A stretch of DNA of 64,000 bases, from the NCBI GenBank assembly GCA_050305635.1, contig JBNLFS010000057.1, forward strand, positions 14,623 through 78,622, in the 5' to 3' direction. The position numbers and the translations under genes are program-made. Source of the DNA: Thiodiazotropha sp050305635. GTDB taxonomy: Bacteria > Pseudomonadota > Gammaproteobacteria > Chromatiales > Chromatiaceae. Below, one piece after another: positions 34,325 through 43,761 of the stretch (positions within the stretch are counted from its first letter, which is position 1; every line of letters begins with the position of its first letter). The notes beneath the pieces were generated by a model that was not told the DNA's origin, did not search any database, and saw nothing but the letters and a program-made list of their open reading frames with translations.

Positions 34325-34945
34325 GTGAAAACACGATTCTTTGCTCGCCTGCTCGGAGTGCTGCTCACGACAGCGACTGTAGCATTCCCCAGCGGCCCCG
34401 CATGGGCCGGCAAGTTCTACAAATGCTTCAACGAGGATGGAGAACTGGTCTATCAGCAGGTCGCCTGTGACTCGGATGTCAAGCAGGAGACCGTGCATGT
34501 CTTCACCGCGCCGGATCAGCACTCCCAGCTGGGCAGCCCATCGATGGGCAACTCGGAATACATCGCGGAAGGCGTGGAGCCCGCCACCGCCGATCCGCTG
34601 CGATTCCAGGCCAGCCTGAGCAGCGTCATGGCGCAGCTCGGTCCGATCCGGATGGCGGTGCAGCAGTACTACATGATGAACGGGACCTGGCCGGCCGAAC
34701 CCAAGGACATGGGTTTCAACCAGGAGAACCTCAAGAGCAGCGACATCAACGAAGTCCTCATGGGAGACCAGGGGGCTATCGTGGTCTGGTTGAACGAGCG
34801 TTTCGGCCAGGAAAAACGACTCGTAATGGCGCCCCGCATGGTGATGGACGGAACCAGCATGGAGTGGCAGTGCCTGGCGAATTTTCCCGCCAGCAGCCTG
34901 ACCATTGGGGGCGTCCCCCTGTGCCAATCCCGGGCGACCCGCTGA
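34325..34945 (+). CDS. Secreted DUF4124-like protein with C-terminal pilin-like domain
   Basis: The 206-residue product (GTG start) has a signal peptide ending AWA at about 28. A DUF4124-type segment follows (GKFYKCFNEDGELVYQQVAC, 29-48, with two cysteines). The region 95-206 resembles the globular part of type IV pilins (LGPIRMAVQQYYMMNGTWP, then a terminal disulfide pair in EWQC...PLC). The type III prepilin leader and the long N-terminal helix are absent, so it cannot assemble like a major pilin. A periplasmic accessory role is inferred. Confidence 0.7.
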   Translation: MKTRFFARLLGVLLTTATVAFPSGPAWAGKFYKCFNEDGELVYQQVACDSDVKQETVHVFTAPDQHSQLGSPSMGNSEYIAEGVEPATADPLRFQASLSSVMAQLGPIRMAVQQYYMMNGTWPAEPKDMGFNQENLKSSDINEVLMGDQGAIVVWLNERFGQEKRLVMAPRMVMDGTSMEWQCLANFPASSLTIGGVPLCQSRATR

Positions 34946-35186
34946 TCCGGCCCTTAGCGCCTTGCAATTCAGCGTCCAGCAGGCTGTTCATAATCAGATC
35001 ATGGAACGGCGCAGCATTCGTTGTTCCACCGCTGATCGACAAGTGAGTTTTACAGGCACTCGCCCCGGCAAGACCGCCTGCATGGTGGGGCACCCATGTG
35101 AATTGACCCTGCGAATCCACCGCCATGCCACACCGCTCAATGAGTGCTGAATATGAAAATTGTTATGTGTATACGCCCCTGACAAC

Positions 35187-36434
35187 ATGCGTCTGACCAT
35201 CACGGTATTGCTGGGTGGACTTTCCGTTTTGCTGATCGGCTATGGCCTGCTCGGCACCCTGCTGGGCGTCCGCGCGACCATTGAGCAGCTCTCCAATACG
35301 CAAACCGGTCTGGTAATGATGGGATATTACCTGGGTTACATCATCGGCACCGTAAGCGGTCCGGGTATCGTGCAGCGTGTCGGTCATATCCGTACCTTTG
35401 CGGCATTCGCGGCACTGGGCGCCGCCACAACCTTGCTGTTCGGCCTGCTGACCGACGCGGCCTGGTGGTTTCTCCTGAGGGTGCTCAACGGCGCGGCCAT
35501 GGTGGGTCTCTACATGGTGGTGGAAAGCTGGATCAACGAAAAGACACCGGCCGAATCCCGGGGTCGGGTTTTTGCCGTTTACATGATCACAACCCTCCTC
35601 GCCCTGGCCGGTGGCCAGTTCCTGCTGCTGGTCTATGACCCGGCCAGCCTCGCGCCTTTCGCCCTGGCCTGCGTGCTGATCATCCTGGCCATCATCCCGA
35701 TCGCGGTGACCCGGGTTGCGGAACCGGCCATCGACACCCATCCCCACCTGCCGCTTCAGCAACTGTTCAGGCTTTCCCCTCTGGGCGTGGCCGGCGTGCT
35801 CACCGCAGGGATGGTGAACGGCGCGTTCTGGGGGATGACCCCGGTTTTCGGTGCGCGTCTAGACATGGCGGCGGGAGATATTGCCGGATTAATGAGTGCG
35901 ACCATCGTCGGCGGCGCCCTGCTGCAATTGCCCATTGGCCACTTATCGGATCGTCACGACCGGCGCCGGGTGTTGATCCTGGTCTGCCTGGCGGCGGCAC
36001 TCACGGCACTGACCGCGGGACTCACGGTTCAGGCGCAATGGCCGGGATTGAACCTGATCGCTTTTGTCTATGGAGGTCTGATGTTTTCGGTGTACGCGAT
36101 CAGCGTCGCGCATACCAATGATCATCTGCAGCCCGGGCAGGTATTGGGTGCAACCCGGGGACTGTTGCTGCTGTACGGACTGGGCGCCCTGGCGGGACCG
36201 TCAGCCGGTGGCTGGATCATGGATCGCTACAACGCGGTGGGGCTGCCCTACTTTTCTGCCTTCATGCTGTTTCTGTTGGTCTGTTACGGACTCTACCGTA
36301 TGACACAGCGCGACGCGCCTCCCCTGGAGGAACAGGCCGAGTTCGTACCCCTGGCGCGAACCAGTCCGGTGGTCATCGAGATGCATCCGCTGGTGGATGG
36401 CGAATCGGCGGAGAGCGATTCCCCCCCACCCTAA
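35187..36434 (+). CDS. MFS transporter (YcaD-like)
   Basis: The ~415-residue protein has 12 hydrophobic segments. The MFS signatures are visible: GYYLGYIIGTVSGPGIVQRVGHIR after helix 2, ESWINEKTPAESRGR after helix 4 and GHLSDRHDRRRVL in the second half. The ESWIN segment is typical of YcaD-type small MFS carriers. The substrate is unknown. The C-terminal 40 residues are acidic and cytosolic. The ATG at 35187 starts at the first membrane helix; no Shine-Dalgarno is obvious. Confidence 0.85.
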   Translation: MRLTITVLLGGLSVLLIGYGLLGTLLGVRATIEQLSNTQTGLVMMGYYLGYIIGTVSGPGIVQRVGHIRTFAAFAALGAATTLLFGLLTDAAWWFLLRVLNGAAMVGLYMVVESWINEKTPAESRGRVFAVYMITTLLALAGGQFLLLVYDPASLAPFALACVLIILAIIPIAVTRVAEPAIDTHPHLPLQQLFRLSPLGVAGVLTAGMVNGAFWGMTPVFGARLDMAAGDIAGLMSATIVGGALLQLPIGHLSDRHDRRRVLILVCLAAALTALTAGLTVQAQWPGLNLIAFVYGGLMFSVYAISVAHTNDHLQPGQVLGATRGLLLLYGLGALAGPSAGGWIMDRYNAVGLPYFSAFMLFLLVCYGLYRMTQRDAPPLEEQAEFVPLARTSPVVIEMHPLVDGESAESDSPPP

Positions 36435-36703
36435 TCTGCGGGATGTTATGGGATATTCCACTGCGGAAACACCACTCTGATTTCACCGCCCCTCCATCAG
36501 CCCGGCTTACACCCGATGATTGCCTGAACCGTATCGGGATGGCAGTATTGCAGGTGGACGTGCCGGAATGGGAGCCCGGCCTTTGCAAAGACCGGATAAC
36601 GCTGCGGCAGGCTGGGCGTATCGTCCTCATACTACGGATTTAAAATCACCCGAATTCTCCGATCGACGGCACTTTGTGTTGGCGATCGCGGTACTGGAGC
36701 GTT

Positions 36704-36717
36704 TTGAATACTGTCAA
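36704..36717. promoter_or_regulatory. FNR/Anr-like palindrome upstream of sdhC
   Basis: TTGAATACTGTCAA matches 8 of the 10 defined positions of the FNR consensus TTGAT-N4-ATCAA. Its centre is 38 nt before the sdhC ATG. That is too close for a class II activator with a normal leader, so it fits repression or a chance match better. The rest of the ~310-bp spacer after the MFS gene holds nothing recognisable. Confidence 0.3.
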
Positions 36718-36748
36718 TTTCCAACCGGTCGGATAGGGGCCATTGCGC

Positions 36749-37381
36749 ATGACCGCCTCAATCCAGAATCCGCACTTCCTGATGCGCCGGCTGCACTCTC
36801 TGCTGGGGCTTCTGCCCGTGGGCGGGTTCCTCGCGTTCCACTTGTGGGAGAACTCCCAGTCCCGGTTCGGCGCCGAGCACTACAACGAACAGGTGGTGGG
36901 CTGGCTGCAGAGCCTCAACTACCTGGTGGTGATGGAGATCTTCGTCATCACCCTGCCACTGCTGTTTCATGCCGGCTACGGTCTGCTGATCCTGCGCGAC
37001 GGCAGCCGGGATTGGAACCGCTTCCCCTGGCTGCATCACCGGTTCTATTTCCTGCAACGCCTCTCCGGGGTGGCGATCCTGCTGTTTCTGCTCTTTCATG
37101 TGGGCTGGACTCGCCTGTATGGTCTGTATGATCCGAGCGTAAGACTGGATCTCTACGCTCACATGCAACAGCTGTTGAGCGTGCCCTGGATCTTCGCGGT
37201 GTACCTGCTGGGCCTGATATTGTCGGTGTTCCACCTCAGCAACGGCCTCTGGACCATGGCCATCTCCTGGGGCATGACCACCAGCGCGGCGGCACAGCGC
37301 CTGTGGTTCTATGCCTGTTGTGGAATTTTCCTGTTGCTCAGTGCCCTGGGGATTCACGGCATGCTGGGGTTTGTGCTATGA
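36749..37381 (+). CDS. sdhC: Succinate dehydrogenase/fumarate reductase cytochrome b558 (diheme, type B)
   Basis: The 210-residue protein has five membrane helices. Four histidines, H31, H74, H117 and H162, are spaced like the axial heme ligands of the Bacillus subtilis-type diheme anchor. A single anchor polypeptide instead of SdhC plus SdhD places this enzyme in class B, which often works with low-potential menaquinone and can run as a fumarate reductase. TTG at 36743 is in frame, but the ATG at 36749 is preferred. The stop overlaps the sdhA start (ATGA). Confidence 0.88.
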   Translation: MTASIQNPHFLMRRLHSLLGLLPVGGFLAFHLWENSQSRFGAEHYNEQVVGWLQSLNYLVVMEIFVITLPLLFHAGYGLLILRDGSRDWNRFPWLHHRFYFLQRLSGVAILLFLLFHVGWTRLYGLYDPSVRLDLYAHMQQLLSVPWIFAVYLLGLILSVFHLSNGLWTMAISWGMTTSAAAQRLWFYACCGIFLLLSALGIHGMLGFVL

Positions 37382-39264
37382 AGCGGCCACGCAAGGTGAT
37401 CGTCATCGGCGGCGGCCTGGGGGGTCTGTGGGCCGCCCTGCGGGTGGCCGAGTCCGGCGCCCAGGTCGACATCTTCTCCCTGTTCGAGGTCAAGCGCTCC
37501 CACTCCGTGTGTGCTCAGGGGGGCATCAACGCCTGTTTCGACACCAAGGGGGAACGGGACTCGATCTGGCAGCATATCGTGGACACCCTCAAGGGCGGCG
37601 CCTACCTGGCCAACCAACCCCCGGTCAAATCCATGTGCGAGGAGGCCCCGGGGCTGATCCGCACTTTCGAGCGCATGGGCGTCACCTTCTCCCGCACTCC
37701 GGAGGGCCTGATGGATCTGCGCCTGTTCGGCGGGGTGAAAAACCGGCGTACCGTATTCGCCGGAGCCAGCACCGGGCAACAACTCCTCTACGGGGTAGAC
37801 CAGGAGGTTCGGCGCCAGGAGTCCCTGGGACGGGTGCAGAAATACGAGTGGTGGGAGTTTCTCTCCCTGGTCCTGGATGCCCAGGGCGCCTGCAAGGGCA
37901 TCGTCGCCATGAACCTGCGCACCCTGGAGGTGACCCGCTTCCGCGCCGACGCGGTGATACTCGCCACCGGCGGCATGGGACAGGTCTATGGACATCGCTC
38001 CACCAATTCGACCAATTCCACCGGCTCAGCCGCCTGCCGTGCCTACCAGCAGGGGGCCTGGTTCGCCAATACCGAGTTCTTCCAGTTTCACCCCACCGCC
38101 ATGCTCGGCGATGACAAGACCCGCCTGATGAGCGAGGCGGCCCGGGGCGAGGGGGGCCGCATCTGGGTACCCAAGGATCCCCAGGACACACGCCGTCCCC
38201 GGGAGATCCCCGATGCGGATCGGTTCTACTTCCTCGAAGAGTGGTACCCGAGTTACGGCAACACCGTGCCCCGGGACGTGGCCTCACGGGCCATCTGGCG
38301 GGTGGTCCACGAAATGGGACTCGGCGTGGGCGGCGAGCACAAGGTCTATCTCGACCTGACACATCTCAATCCGGGATTCATCGAGAACCGCCTGCATGCG
38401 ATTCTCGACATCTACCGCAAGTTTCATGGTGACGATCCGGTGCATGAGCCGATGGTCATCTACCCCTCCGCCCACTACGCCATGGGCGGCTTGTGGGTGG
38501 ATTTCGAAAAAGACGGCTCCGGAGGCATGACCCCGGGAAGCCCGCGCAACCACGCCACCAACATCCCCGGACTCTACGCCTGCGGCGAGTGCGACTACGG
38601 TTACCACGGCGCCAACCGGCTGGGCGCCAACTCCCTGCTCTCGGCCTCCTACAGCGGCCGGGTCACCGGTGAATCGGTCGCCAGTTACCTGAAGGGTCTG
38701 CAGGAGGACCATGAATCGGTACCCGAGCGCATCTACGAGGACGAGATCCAGCGTCAGCAGACGATCAATCAGGCCCTGCTTGACGGCAACGGCCGGGAGA
38801 ACCCCTACGCCCTGCACCGGGAACTGGGTGAGGTGATGTCCGACCGGGTCGGCGTGGTGCGGGACAACGAGAACCTGGGCAAGGCGCTGGAGGAGTTGCG
38901 GGAACTCGAAGCACGCACCCACCAGGTCGATCTGCAGGAGGCCAACCGCTGGTCCAACCAGGGACTCGCCTTTACCCGTCAGTTACAGGAGATGATCCGG
39001 CTCGGCCAGGTCATCGCCGCCAGCGCCCAGGCCCGGGACGAGTGCCGCGGCGCCCACTACAAACCGGCCTACGAACTGGCGATGCCCAAGGACGCCTACC
39101 CGGGCGATCCGGCTTACGAAGCCTACCGGGAGGCCTGGAAGGCGCAGAACGACCAGTGGCTGAAGACCACCCTTGCCGAATACGCCGAACCGGGCACAAA
39201 GATCCGCTACCAGCCGGTGGATCTGTCGGTGCTCTCCCCGGAACAGCCCCGGGACTATCGTTGA
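37378..39264 (+). CDS. sdhA: Succinate dehydrogenase/fumarate reductase flavoprotein subunit
   Basis: The 628 residues have the FAD fingerprint VIGGGLGGLWAALRVAE (8-24). The covalent FAD histidine H42 is in KRSHSVCAQGGIN, and QFHPTAM and NRLGANSLLSASYSGRV supply active-site residues. The length and CAQGGINAC context agree with the B-type enzymes. It oxidises succinate or reduces fumarate on the cytoplasmic face and passes electrons to SdhB. Translation is coupled to sdhC by a 4-nt overlap; sdhB follows after 8 nt. Confidence 0.94.
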   Translation: MKRPRKVIVIGGGLGGLWAALRVAESGAQVDIFSLFEVKRSHSVCAQGGINACFDTKGERDSIWQHIVDTLKGGAYLANQPPVKSMCEEAPGLIRTFERMGVTFSRTPEGLMDLRLFGGVKNRRTVFAGASTGQQLLYGVDQEVRRQESLGRVQKYEWWEFLSLVLDAQGACKGIVAMNLRTLEVTRFRADAVILATGGMGQVYGHRSTNSTNSTGSAACRAYQQGAWFANTEFFQFHPTAMLGDDKTRLMSEAARGEGGRIWVPKDPQDTRRPREIPDADRFYFLEEWYPSYGNTVPRDVASRAIWRVVHEMGLGVGGEHKVYLDLTHLNPGFIENRLHAILDIYRKFHGDDPVHEPMVIYPSAHYAMGGLWVDFEKDGSGGMTPGSPRNHATNIPGLYACGECDYGYHGANRLGANSLLSASYSGRVTGESVASYLKGLQEDHESVPERIYEDEIQRQQTINQALLDGNGRENPYALHRELGEVMSDRVGVVRDNENLGKALEELRELEARTHQVDLQEANRWSNQGLAFTRQLQEMIRLGQVIAASAQARDECRGAHYKPAYELAMPKDAYPGDPAYEAYREAWKAQNDQWLKTTLAEYAEPGTKIRYQPVDLSVLSPEQPRDYR

Positions 39265-39272
39265 GGGCCGCC

Positions 39273-40022
39273 ATGAAGCGTATAGAATTCCATATCCGCC
39301 GCCAGGACAATCCCTACAGCCCGCCCTACTGGCAGCGTTTCCGCATCCCCTACCGAGCCGGCCACAACGTGGTCTCCGCACTCATGGAGCTGCGTGAAAA
39401 CCCGCTCACCCTGGACGGCCATCGGGTCGACCCGGTGGCCTGGGAGTCTAACTGCATGGAAGAGGTCTGCGGGGCCTGCAGCATGATCATCAACGGGCGG
39501 CCCCGCCAGGCCTGTTCCGCCCTGGTCGACACCCTGGAGCAGCCGATCCGCCTCGAACCCCTGAGCAAGTTCCCGGTGATCCGGGATCTGATGGTGGATC
39601 GCAGCCGAATGTTCAGCGACCTGAAGAAGGTCCGCGCCTGGATCGAGATCGACGGTGCCTGGGACATCCAGGAGGGCGCCCCGCGCATCTCCCCGGAGGC
39701 ATGGAAGGACAACTACCTCTACAGCCGTTGCATGTCCTGCGGGTGCTGCATGGAGGCCTGCCCCCAGTACACCATGGCCGAGGATTTCGTCGGGCCCGCA
39801 ACCCTGGCGGCAGTGCGCCTGATGAACGCCCACCCCACCGGGCAGTATCACAAGTCCCAACGACTCCATGCGATCATGGCTGAGGGTGGTCTGAGTGACT
39901 GCGGCAATGCGCAGAACTGCGTCCAGGTCTGTCCCAAGGAGATCCCCCTGACCACCGCCATCGGTGAATTGGGCCGTCAGGTCACACTGCAGATGTTCAG
40001 GGATCTGTTTGGAAAATCCTGA
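39273..40022 (+). CDS. sdhB: Succinate dehydrogenase/fumarate reductase iron-sulfur subunit
   Basis: The 249 residues hold all three clusters: 2Fe-2S (C61, C66, C69, C81), 4Fe-4S (C153-x2-C156-x2-C159-x3-C163) and 3Fe-4S type cysteines (C210, C216, C220). The start MKRIEFHIRRQDNP follows a short gap after sdhA. The order C-A-B with one anchor is that of B. subtilis sdhCAB. A REPIN lies 29 nt after the stop and may shape the mRNA 3' end. Confidence 0.94.
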   Translation: MKRIEFHIRRQDNPYSPPYWQRFRIPYRAGHNVVSALMELRENPLTLDGHRVDPVAWESNCMEEVCGACSMIINGRPRQACSALVDTLEQPIRLEPLSKFPVIRDLMVDRSRMFSDLKKVRAWIEIDGAWDIQEGAPRISPEAWKDNYLYSRCMSCGCCMEACPQYTMAEDFVGPATLAAVRLMNAHPTGQYHKSQRLHAIMAEGGLSDCGNAQNCVQVCPKEIPLTTAIGELGRQVTLQMFRDLFGKS

Positions 40023-40050
40023 GTGACTGTCAAAGGCAGCTAGCTGCTTA

Positions 40051-40168
40051 CGTCTCGTTCCCACGCTCTGCGTGGGAATGCAGACCCGGGCTTATGCGAA
40101 CACATCGGACCGGGACCATACCACAAAGCTTAGGTATGCATTCCCACGCAAAGCATGGGAACGAGACG
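40051..40168. repeat. REPIN-like pair of inverted palindromes (copy 2)
   Basis: It has the same architecture as 4959-5071. The outer edges are CGTCTCGTTCCCACG and CATGGGAACGAGACG, and the arm core CCCACGC-TCT-GCGTGGG is followed inward by AATGCAGACC. The right arm has drifted at two positions. It fills much of the 302-bp spacer between sdhB and the glycosyltransferase gene. Confidence 0.85.
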
Positions 40169-40324
40169 AATCCTCAACCCCACATCGACAGTGACCAGGT
40201 TGCGCCACGCAACTGTGCACCGCGTCTCAACGCCGCAGCGGTCTTCGAGGCTATGCTCGGGGGCTGTTTCGGAGCCGACCGCTAAGCGGGATTATCGGCA
40301 CCGAGGTCATGCAGAGGTTTCTTC

Positions 40325-41869
40325 ATGGTTGCCCGACGGGTCGCACCTGCCACCTTGACACTGATTTCGATCGCCGTGTTGCTTGTCTCTGCGGCGGGCT
40401 TCGCACGCTTTTTCGGCCTGGATCGGATGGTCGTATGGCACGACGAAGTGTTTTCGGTGATTCGAGTGCTGGGTTTTGACCATGCGGAGGTCAGGCACTC
40501 GCTCTTCTCGGGCGGTGAGTATCTGAATGCAGCACAGGTGCTGCGCTTTCAGGCGCCCGACCCGGCACTGGGCTGGTCGGATACCTGGCGAGCATTACTA
40601 GGGCATCCGGAACACCCCCCCTTGTTCTTCCTCCTTGCGCGTTTGTCGGTTGAACCGGGTGAATTCACGGCCATCGGGATTCGCGCGACCTCCGCATTGC
40701 TGAGCCTGCTGTTGTTTCCGGCCTTTGCCTGGTGGGCGCGGGAACTCTACGGGCGCGGACCGGCGCCCTGGTTGGCGCTCGTACTGCTGGCGGTATCGCC
40801 GCTGCACCTGTTGTTTGCCCAGGAGGCTCGCCAATACGCCCTGTGGAGTGTTCTGATTGCCGCCTCGAGTGCCGCGCTGTTACGCGCACTGCGCTGCGAC
40901 TCGAACTCCAGCTGGTCACTGTATGCGCTCCTGCTGTCCCTTGCGCTGTACACGCATCTGTTGAGTGGTCTACTGCTCGGTGCTCACCTGGTCTACGTGG
41001 GCTGGCGCGGATTCCGTGGTAACGATCTGCAGCGAAAAACTCTCCGTCACCTGGGATTGGCCGTGACTGCCGCGTTGCTCGCGTTTCTGCCCTGGTTGAT
41101 GGTGATCATAGACGGCTACGCGGCATACCAGCAGTTCACCCATTGGATGTCGCATACGGTGAGCATGCAACGGCTGATGTGGATCTGGCTGCAGCACTTT
41201 TCCCGTCCATTCATCGATCTTCCCGGACATGCCTGGCCAGCGCTGCTGCTGGTGTTGGTGATCCTCGCAATCCTGCGCCACGCGCCTAGGGAGGGATCGA
41301 AGAAGCTGCTGTGGACGATGCTGTTGATCTGGGTGCTTGCTCTGTTGTTGCCGGATCTGTTGCTCGGGGGACGCAGATCCCTGGAGTCCCGTTACCTGAT
41401 GCCCGCGTTTCTCGCAATTGAGATGTTACTGGTAGGCGCCATGAGCGATTATTGGCAAGGTGGTGTGGGCTCGCGTCGGATTGCGATTGTTTTGCTGGCG
41501 CTGTTGAGCGCTGGTGGGTTGCTGTCTCAATGGCAGATTCTGCACGCCGATACCTGGTGGACGAAATCATACAGTGCTGGCAATGCCGCGCTGGCCCGCA
41601 CGATCAATCGCACGGAACGACCGGTGGTGCTGGTCGGCGCGGGTGACCCGAATTTGGGTGAGATCATATCCCTGAGCTATCGATTGAAGCCGAAAGTCCG
41701 GCTGCGTATCCAGACTGATTACGCTGACTATGATCCGCCAACGGACGCAACAGCACTGTTTGCGCTCAGCCCCGGTGTGTCGTTGCGGCGTCACCTCGAC
41801 CCGGATTTCCTCTTCGAGCAACTTCCCGGAAACCGACAATGGTATCGCATTGAGCACAGACACCGCTGA
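40325..41869 (+). CDS. GT39/ArnT-like polytopic glycosyltransferase
   Basis: The 514-residue protein has about 11-12 hydrophobic helices. The first extracytoplasmic loop carries WHDEVFS (about residues 38-44), the Asp-Glu signature of C-type glycosyltransferases that use polyprenyl-phosphate sugars. HPPLFFLLARL and LFAQEARQYALW are further family hallmarks. A soluble periplasmic tail of ~120 residues follows. It probably transfers a sugar to a lipid or protein in the periplasm; donor and acceptor are unknown. AGAGG precedes the ATG. No cognate glycan genes are adjacent. Confidence 0.8.
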   Translation: MVARRVAPATLTLISIAVLLVSAAGFARFFGLDRMVVWHDEVFSVIRVLGFDHAEVRHSLFSGGEYLNAAQVLRFQAPDPALGWSDTWRALLGHPEHPPLFFLLARLSVEPGEFTAIGIRATSALLSLLLFPAFAWWARELYGRGPAPWLALVLLAVSPLHLLFAQEARQYALWSVLIAASSAALLRALRCDSNSSWSLYALLLSLALYTHLLSGLLLGAHLVYVGWRGFRGNDLQRKTLRHLGLAVTAALLAFLPWLMVIIDGYAAYQQFTHWMSHTVSMQRLMWIWLQHFSRPFIDLPGHAWPALLLVLVILAILRHAPREGSKKLLWTMLLIWVLALLLPDLLLGGRRSLESRYLMPAFLAIEMLLVGAMSDYWQGGVGSRRIAIVLLALLSAGGLLSQWQILHADTWWTKSYSAGNAALARTINRTERPVVLVGAGDPNLGEIISLSYRLKPKVRLRIQTDYADYDPPTDATALFALSPGVSLRRHLDPDFLFEQLPGNRQWYRIEHRHR

Positions 41870-41979
41870 GTCACATCAGTACTGATACCCGTTGTGCTTC
41901 GTATTCTGCCGGATCCCGGTGGAGCGTTCGATTACCGGGTTAGCGGAGGTGTAACGGAGATTGGCAACCTGTTGATCAA

Positions 41980-43053
41980 TCAACCCAGGTGGGGCGTTTC
42001 CAGATAGGCGTCCGACTGCATCTCCTTGAGGCGGCTGGCGGTGCGTTTGAACTCGAACGCGAGACGTTGCCCCACATACAGGGTATCCGGTGGAGCATCC
42101 GCGCTGATCACCACATTGACCTTGCGGTCGTAGAGTACATCGATCAGATTGATGAAGCGGCGACTTCGGTCATCCCAGGTGCCATCGAGCTGAGGGATAT
42201 CGGAAATGAACAGGGTGTGATGGCAGCGGGCCAGTTCCAGATAGTCGTTCTGCCAGCGGGGCGGTCCGCACAGGGCATTGAAGTCACACCAGATCACCCC
42301 GTTGCAGCGTTTGATATAGCGTACCGCCCGTCCCGGTACCGGAAAACTGCCCAGATCCTCGACCATACCGCTCACCAGCCGGTCGAACTCCCGGCTCAGT
42401 GAGATCGTCGCCTCATCCCCCAAAGGGGTGTGATAGAGCGCCGAAGCACCGAACAATTGCAGCCGGTAGTCACGCTCTCCAGAGAGTTCAATGACCTGAT
42501 TACGGGTATTCAACAGATCGATCGCAGGCAGAAACTGATCTCTTTGCAAACCCTCCCAATAGAGCCGGTCGGGGGGTTGATTGGAGGTGGTCACCAGCAC
42601 GATGCCGCACTGATAGAGGGCTGTGAGCAGGCCCCTGAGCAGCATCGCATCACCGATATCGATGACATTGAATTCGTCCAGACACAGTACTCGCATGCGT
42701 CCGGCCATCTCACGGGCAATCGCCGGCATGGGATCGCCCTGCCCCTGATGGGCTCTGAGACGTCGATGAATCTCGCGCATGAAGGCATGAAAATGGTGCC
42801 GTTCGATGCCCAGATCCGGGTAAGCCTGGTGAAAGAGATCCATCAGCCAGGTCTTACCCCGCCCCACCCCGCCCCAGAGATAGATCCCCTTGAGTGCATC
42901 CGGTTTGGTTTGCCAGAACCAGTGCCGGTTTTTTTTCGGCTGAGACAACTCCTTGGCCAACCGGGCGAACGTTTCGATCACACCCTCCTGTTCAGGATCG
43001 GCATGATAGCCTCGGGCTTGCAGTTGTTGATGGTAATAGGCCAGTAAAGACAC
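41980..43053 (-). CDS. zapE: Cell division ATPase ZapE (AFG1 family)
   Basis: From GTG 43053 the product is 357 residues beginning (V)SLLAYYHQQLQARGY, the usual ZapE start. Walker A is GGVGRGKT and Walker B is VLCLDEFNVIDIGDAMLL. VLVTTSNQPPDRLY is sensor 1 of the AFG1 family, and DDRSRRFINLIDVLYDR is the C-terminal signature. ZapE associates with the Z-ring under stress. The frame is open to 43161 but those residues look non-conserved. It converges with the glycosyltransferase gene. Confidence 0.9.
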   Translation of the reverse strand: MSLLAYYHQQLQARGYHADPEQEGVIETFARLAKELSQPKKNRHWFWQTKPDALKGIYLWGGVGRGKTWLMDLFHQAYPDLGIERHHFHAFMREIHRRLRAHQGQGDPMPAIAREMAGRMRVLCLDEFNVIDIGDAMLLRGLLTALYQCGIVLVTTSNQPPDRLYWEGLQRDQFLPAIDLLNTRNQVIELSGERDYRLQLFGASALYHTPLGDEATISLSREFDRLVSGMVEDLGSFPVPGRAVRYIKRCNGVIWCDFNALCGPPRWQNDYLELARCHHTLFISDIPQLDGTWDDRSRRFINLIDVLYDRKVNVVISADAPPDTLYVGQRLAFEFKRTASRLKEMQSDAYLETPHLG

Positions 43054-43281
43054 GGCGGATCTTGTTGTGTTGGCTGAAAGGTTCCCCGGATTGTCCTTTG
43101 CCGGTCGGTAAATGACAACCATCAAGGCTAATGAAGGCTGACGGGCAGGCTGGGACAGCATGGGTCAAACCGGATGACACACCGGCGTGGTCGTGAAGCA
43201 AATAGCAGCGGAGGCAGCTTGAACCTTACCCGGGAATCGGCCCGATTATCGCCGCGGTCCGGGTCTCCCGGATGGGTGAGA

Positions 43282-43761
43282 TCAGCCCGCCTGAACGATC
43301 TCCACGACCCGGCGCTCAATCTCATCAAGATCGGGGATCAGTGCGGGACTCAGATCGAGTTCGACCCTCTGCAGTATCAGGGGTTGATGCGCCTCGTCCG
43401 CCGCGGGATCGACCGGAGCAACGTTCTCCGCGCTGACCCGCACCAGGCTGGGAATGGTGTGCACCACCAGGCCAATGTGTGACACGCCCTCGAATCCTCC
43501 CAGGGCATTGAGGATCAGGATCCTCCCCCGATGGCCGGGGGTGACAATGGGTTCACCGAGCAGTCCCTCGTAAGACACCACGGGAATCATCAATCCGCGC
43601 CATACCATGTATCCCAGAAACCACTCCGGTGTCTCAACGACCGAGGCCTCCGGCTGCTGGTAGTCCATGACTTCGGCGACTGCCGCATTGGGCAACAGGA
43701 TCTGACGCTCATGCAAATGAATGAGCACACTTCGAACTTCTTTGGTGATCGCTTGACTCAT
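43282..43761 (-). CDS. chpC: CheW-like protein ChpC of the Pil-Chp system
   Basis: The 159-residue CheW-fold protein (LLPNAAVAEVMDY, GYMVWRGLMIPVVSYE, GHIGLVVH-type strands) follows chpA with a 4-nt ATGA overlap. In Pseudomonas a CheW-like ChpC lies after ChpA and ChpB. Here ChpB, the CheB-like methylesterase, is missing, so ChpC comes directly. It likely couples additional receptors to ChpA. Confidence 0.85.
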   Translation of the reverse strand: MSQAITKEVRSVLIHLHERQILLPNAAVAEVMDYQQPEASVVETPEWFLGYMVWRGLMIPVVSYEGLLGEPIVTPGHRGRILILNALGGFEGVSHIGLVVHTIPSLVRVSAENVAPVDPAADEAHQPLILQRVELDLSPALIPDLDEIERRVVEIVQAG

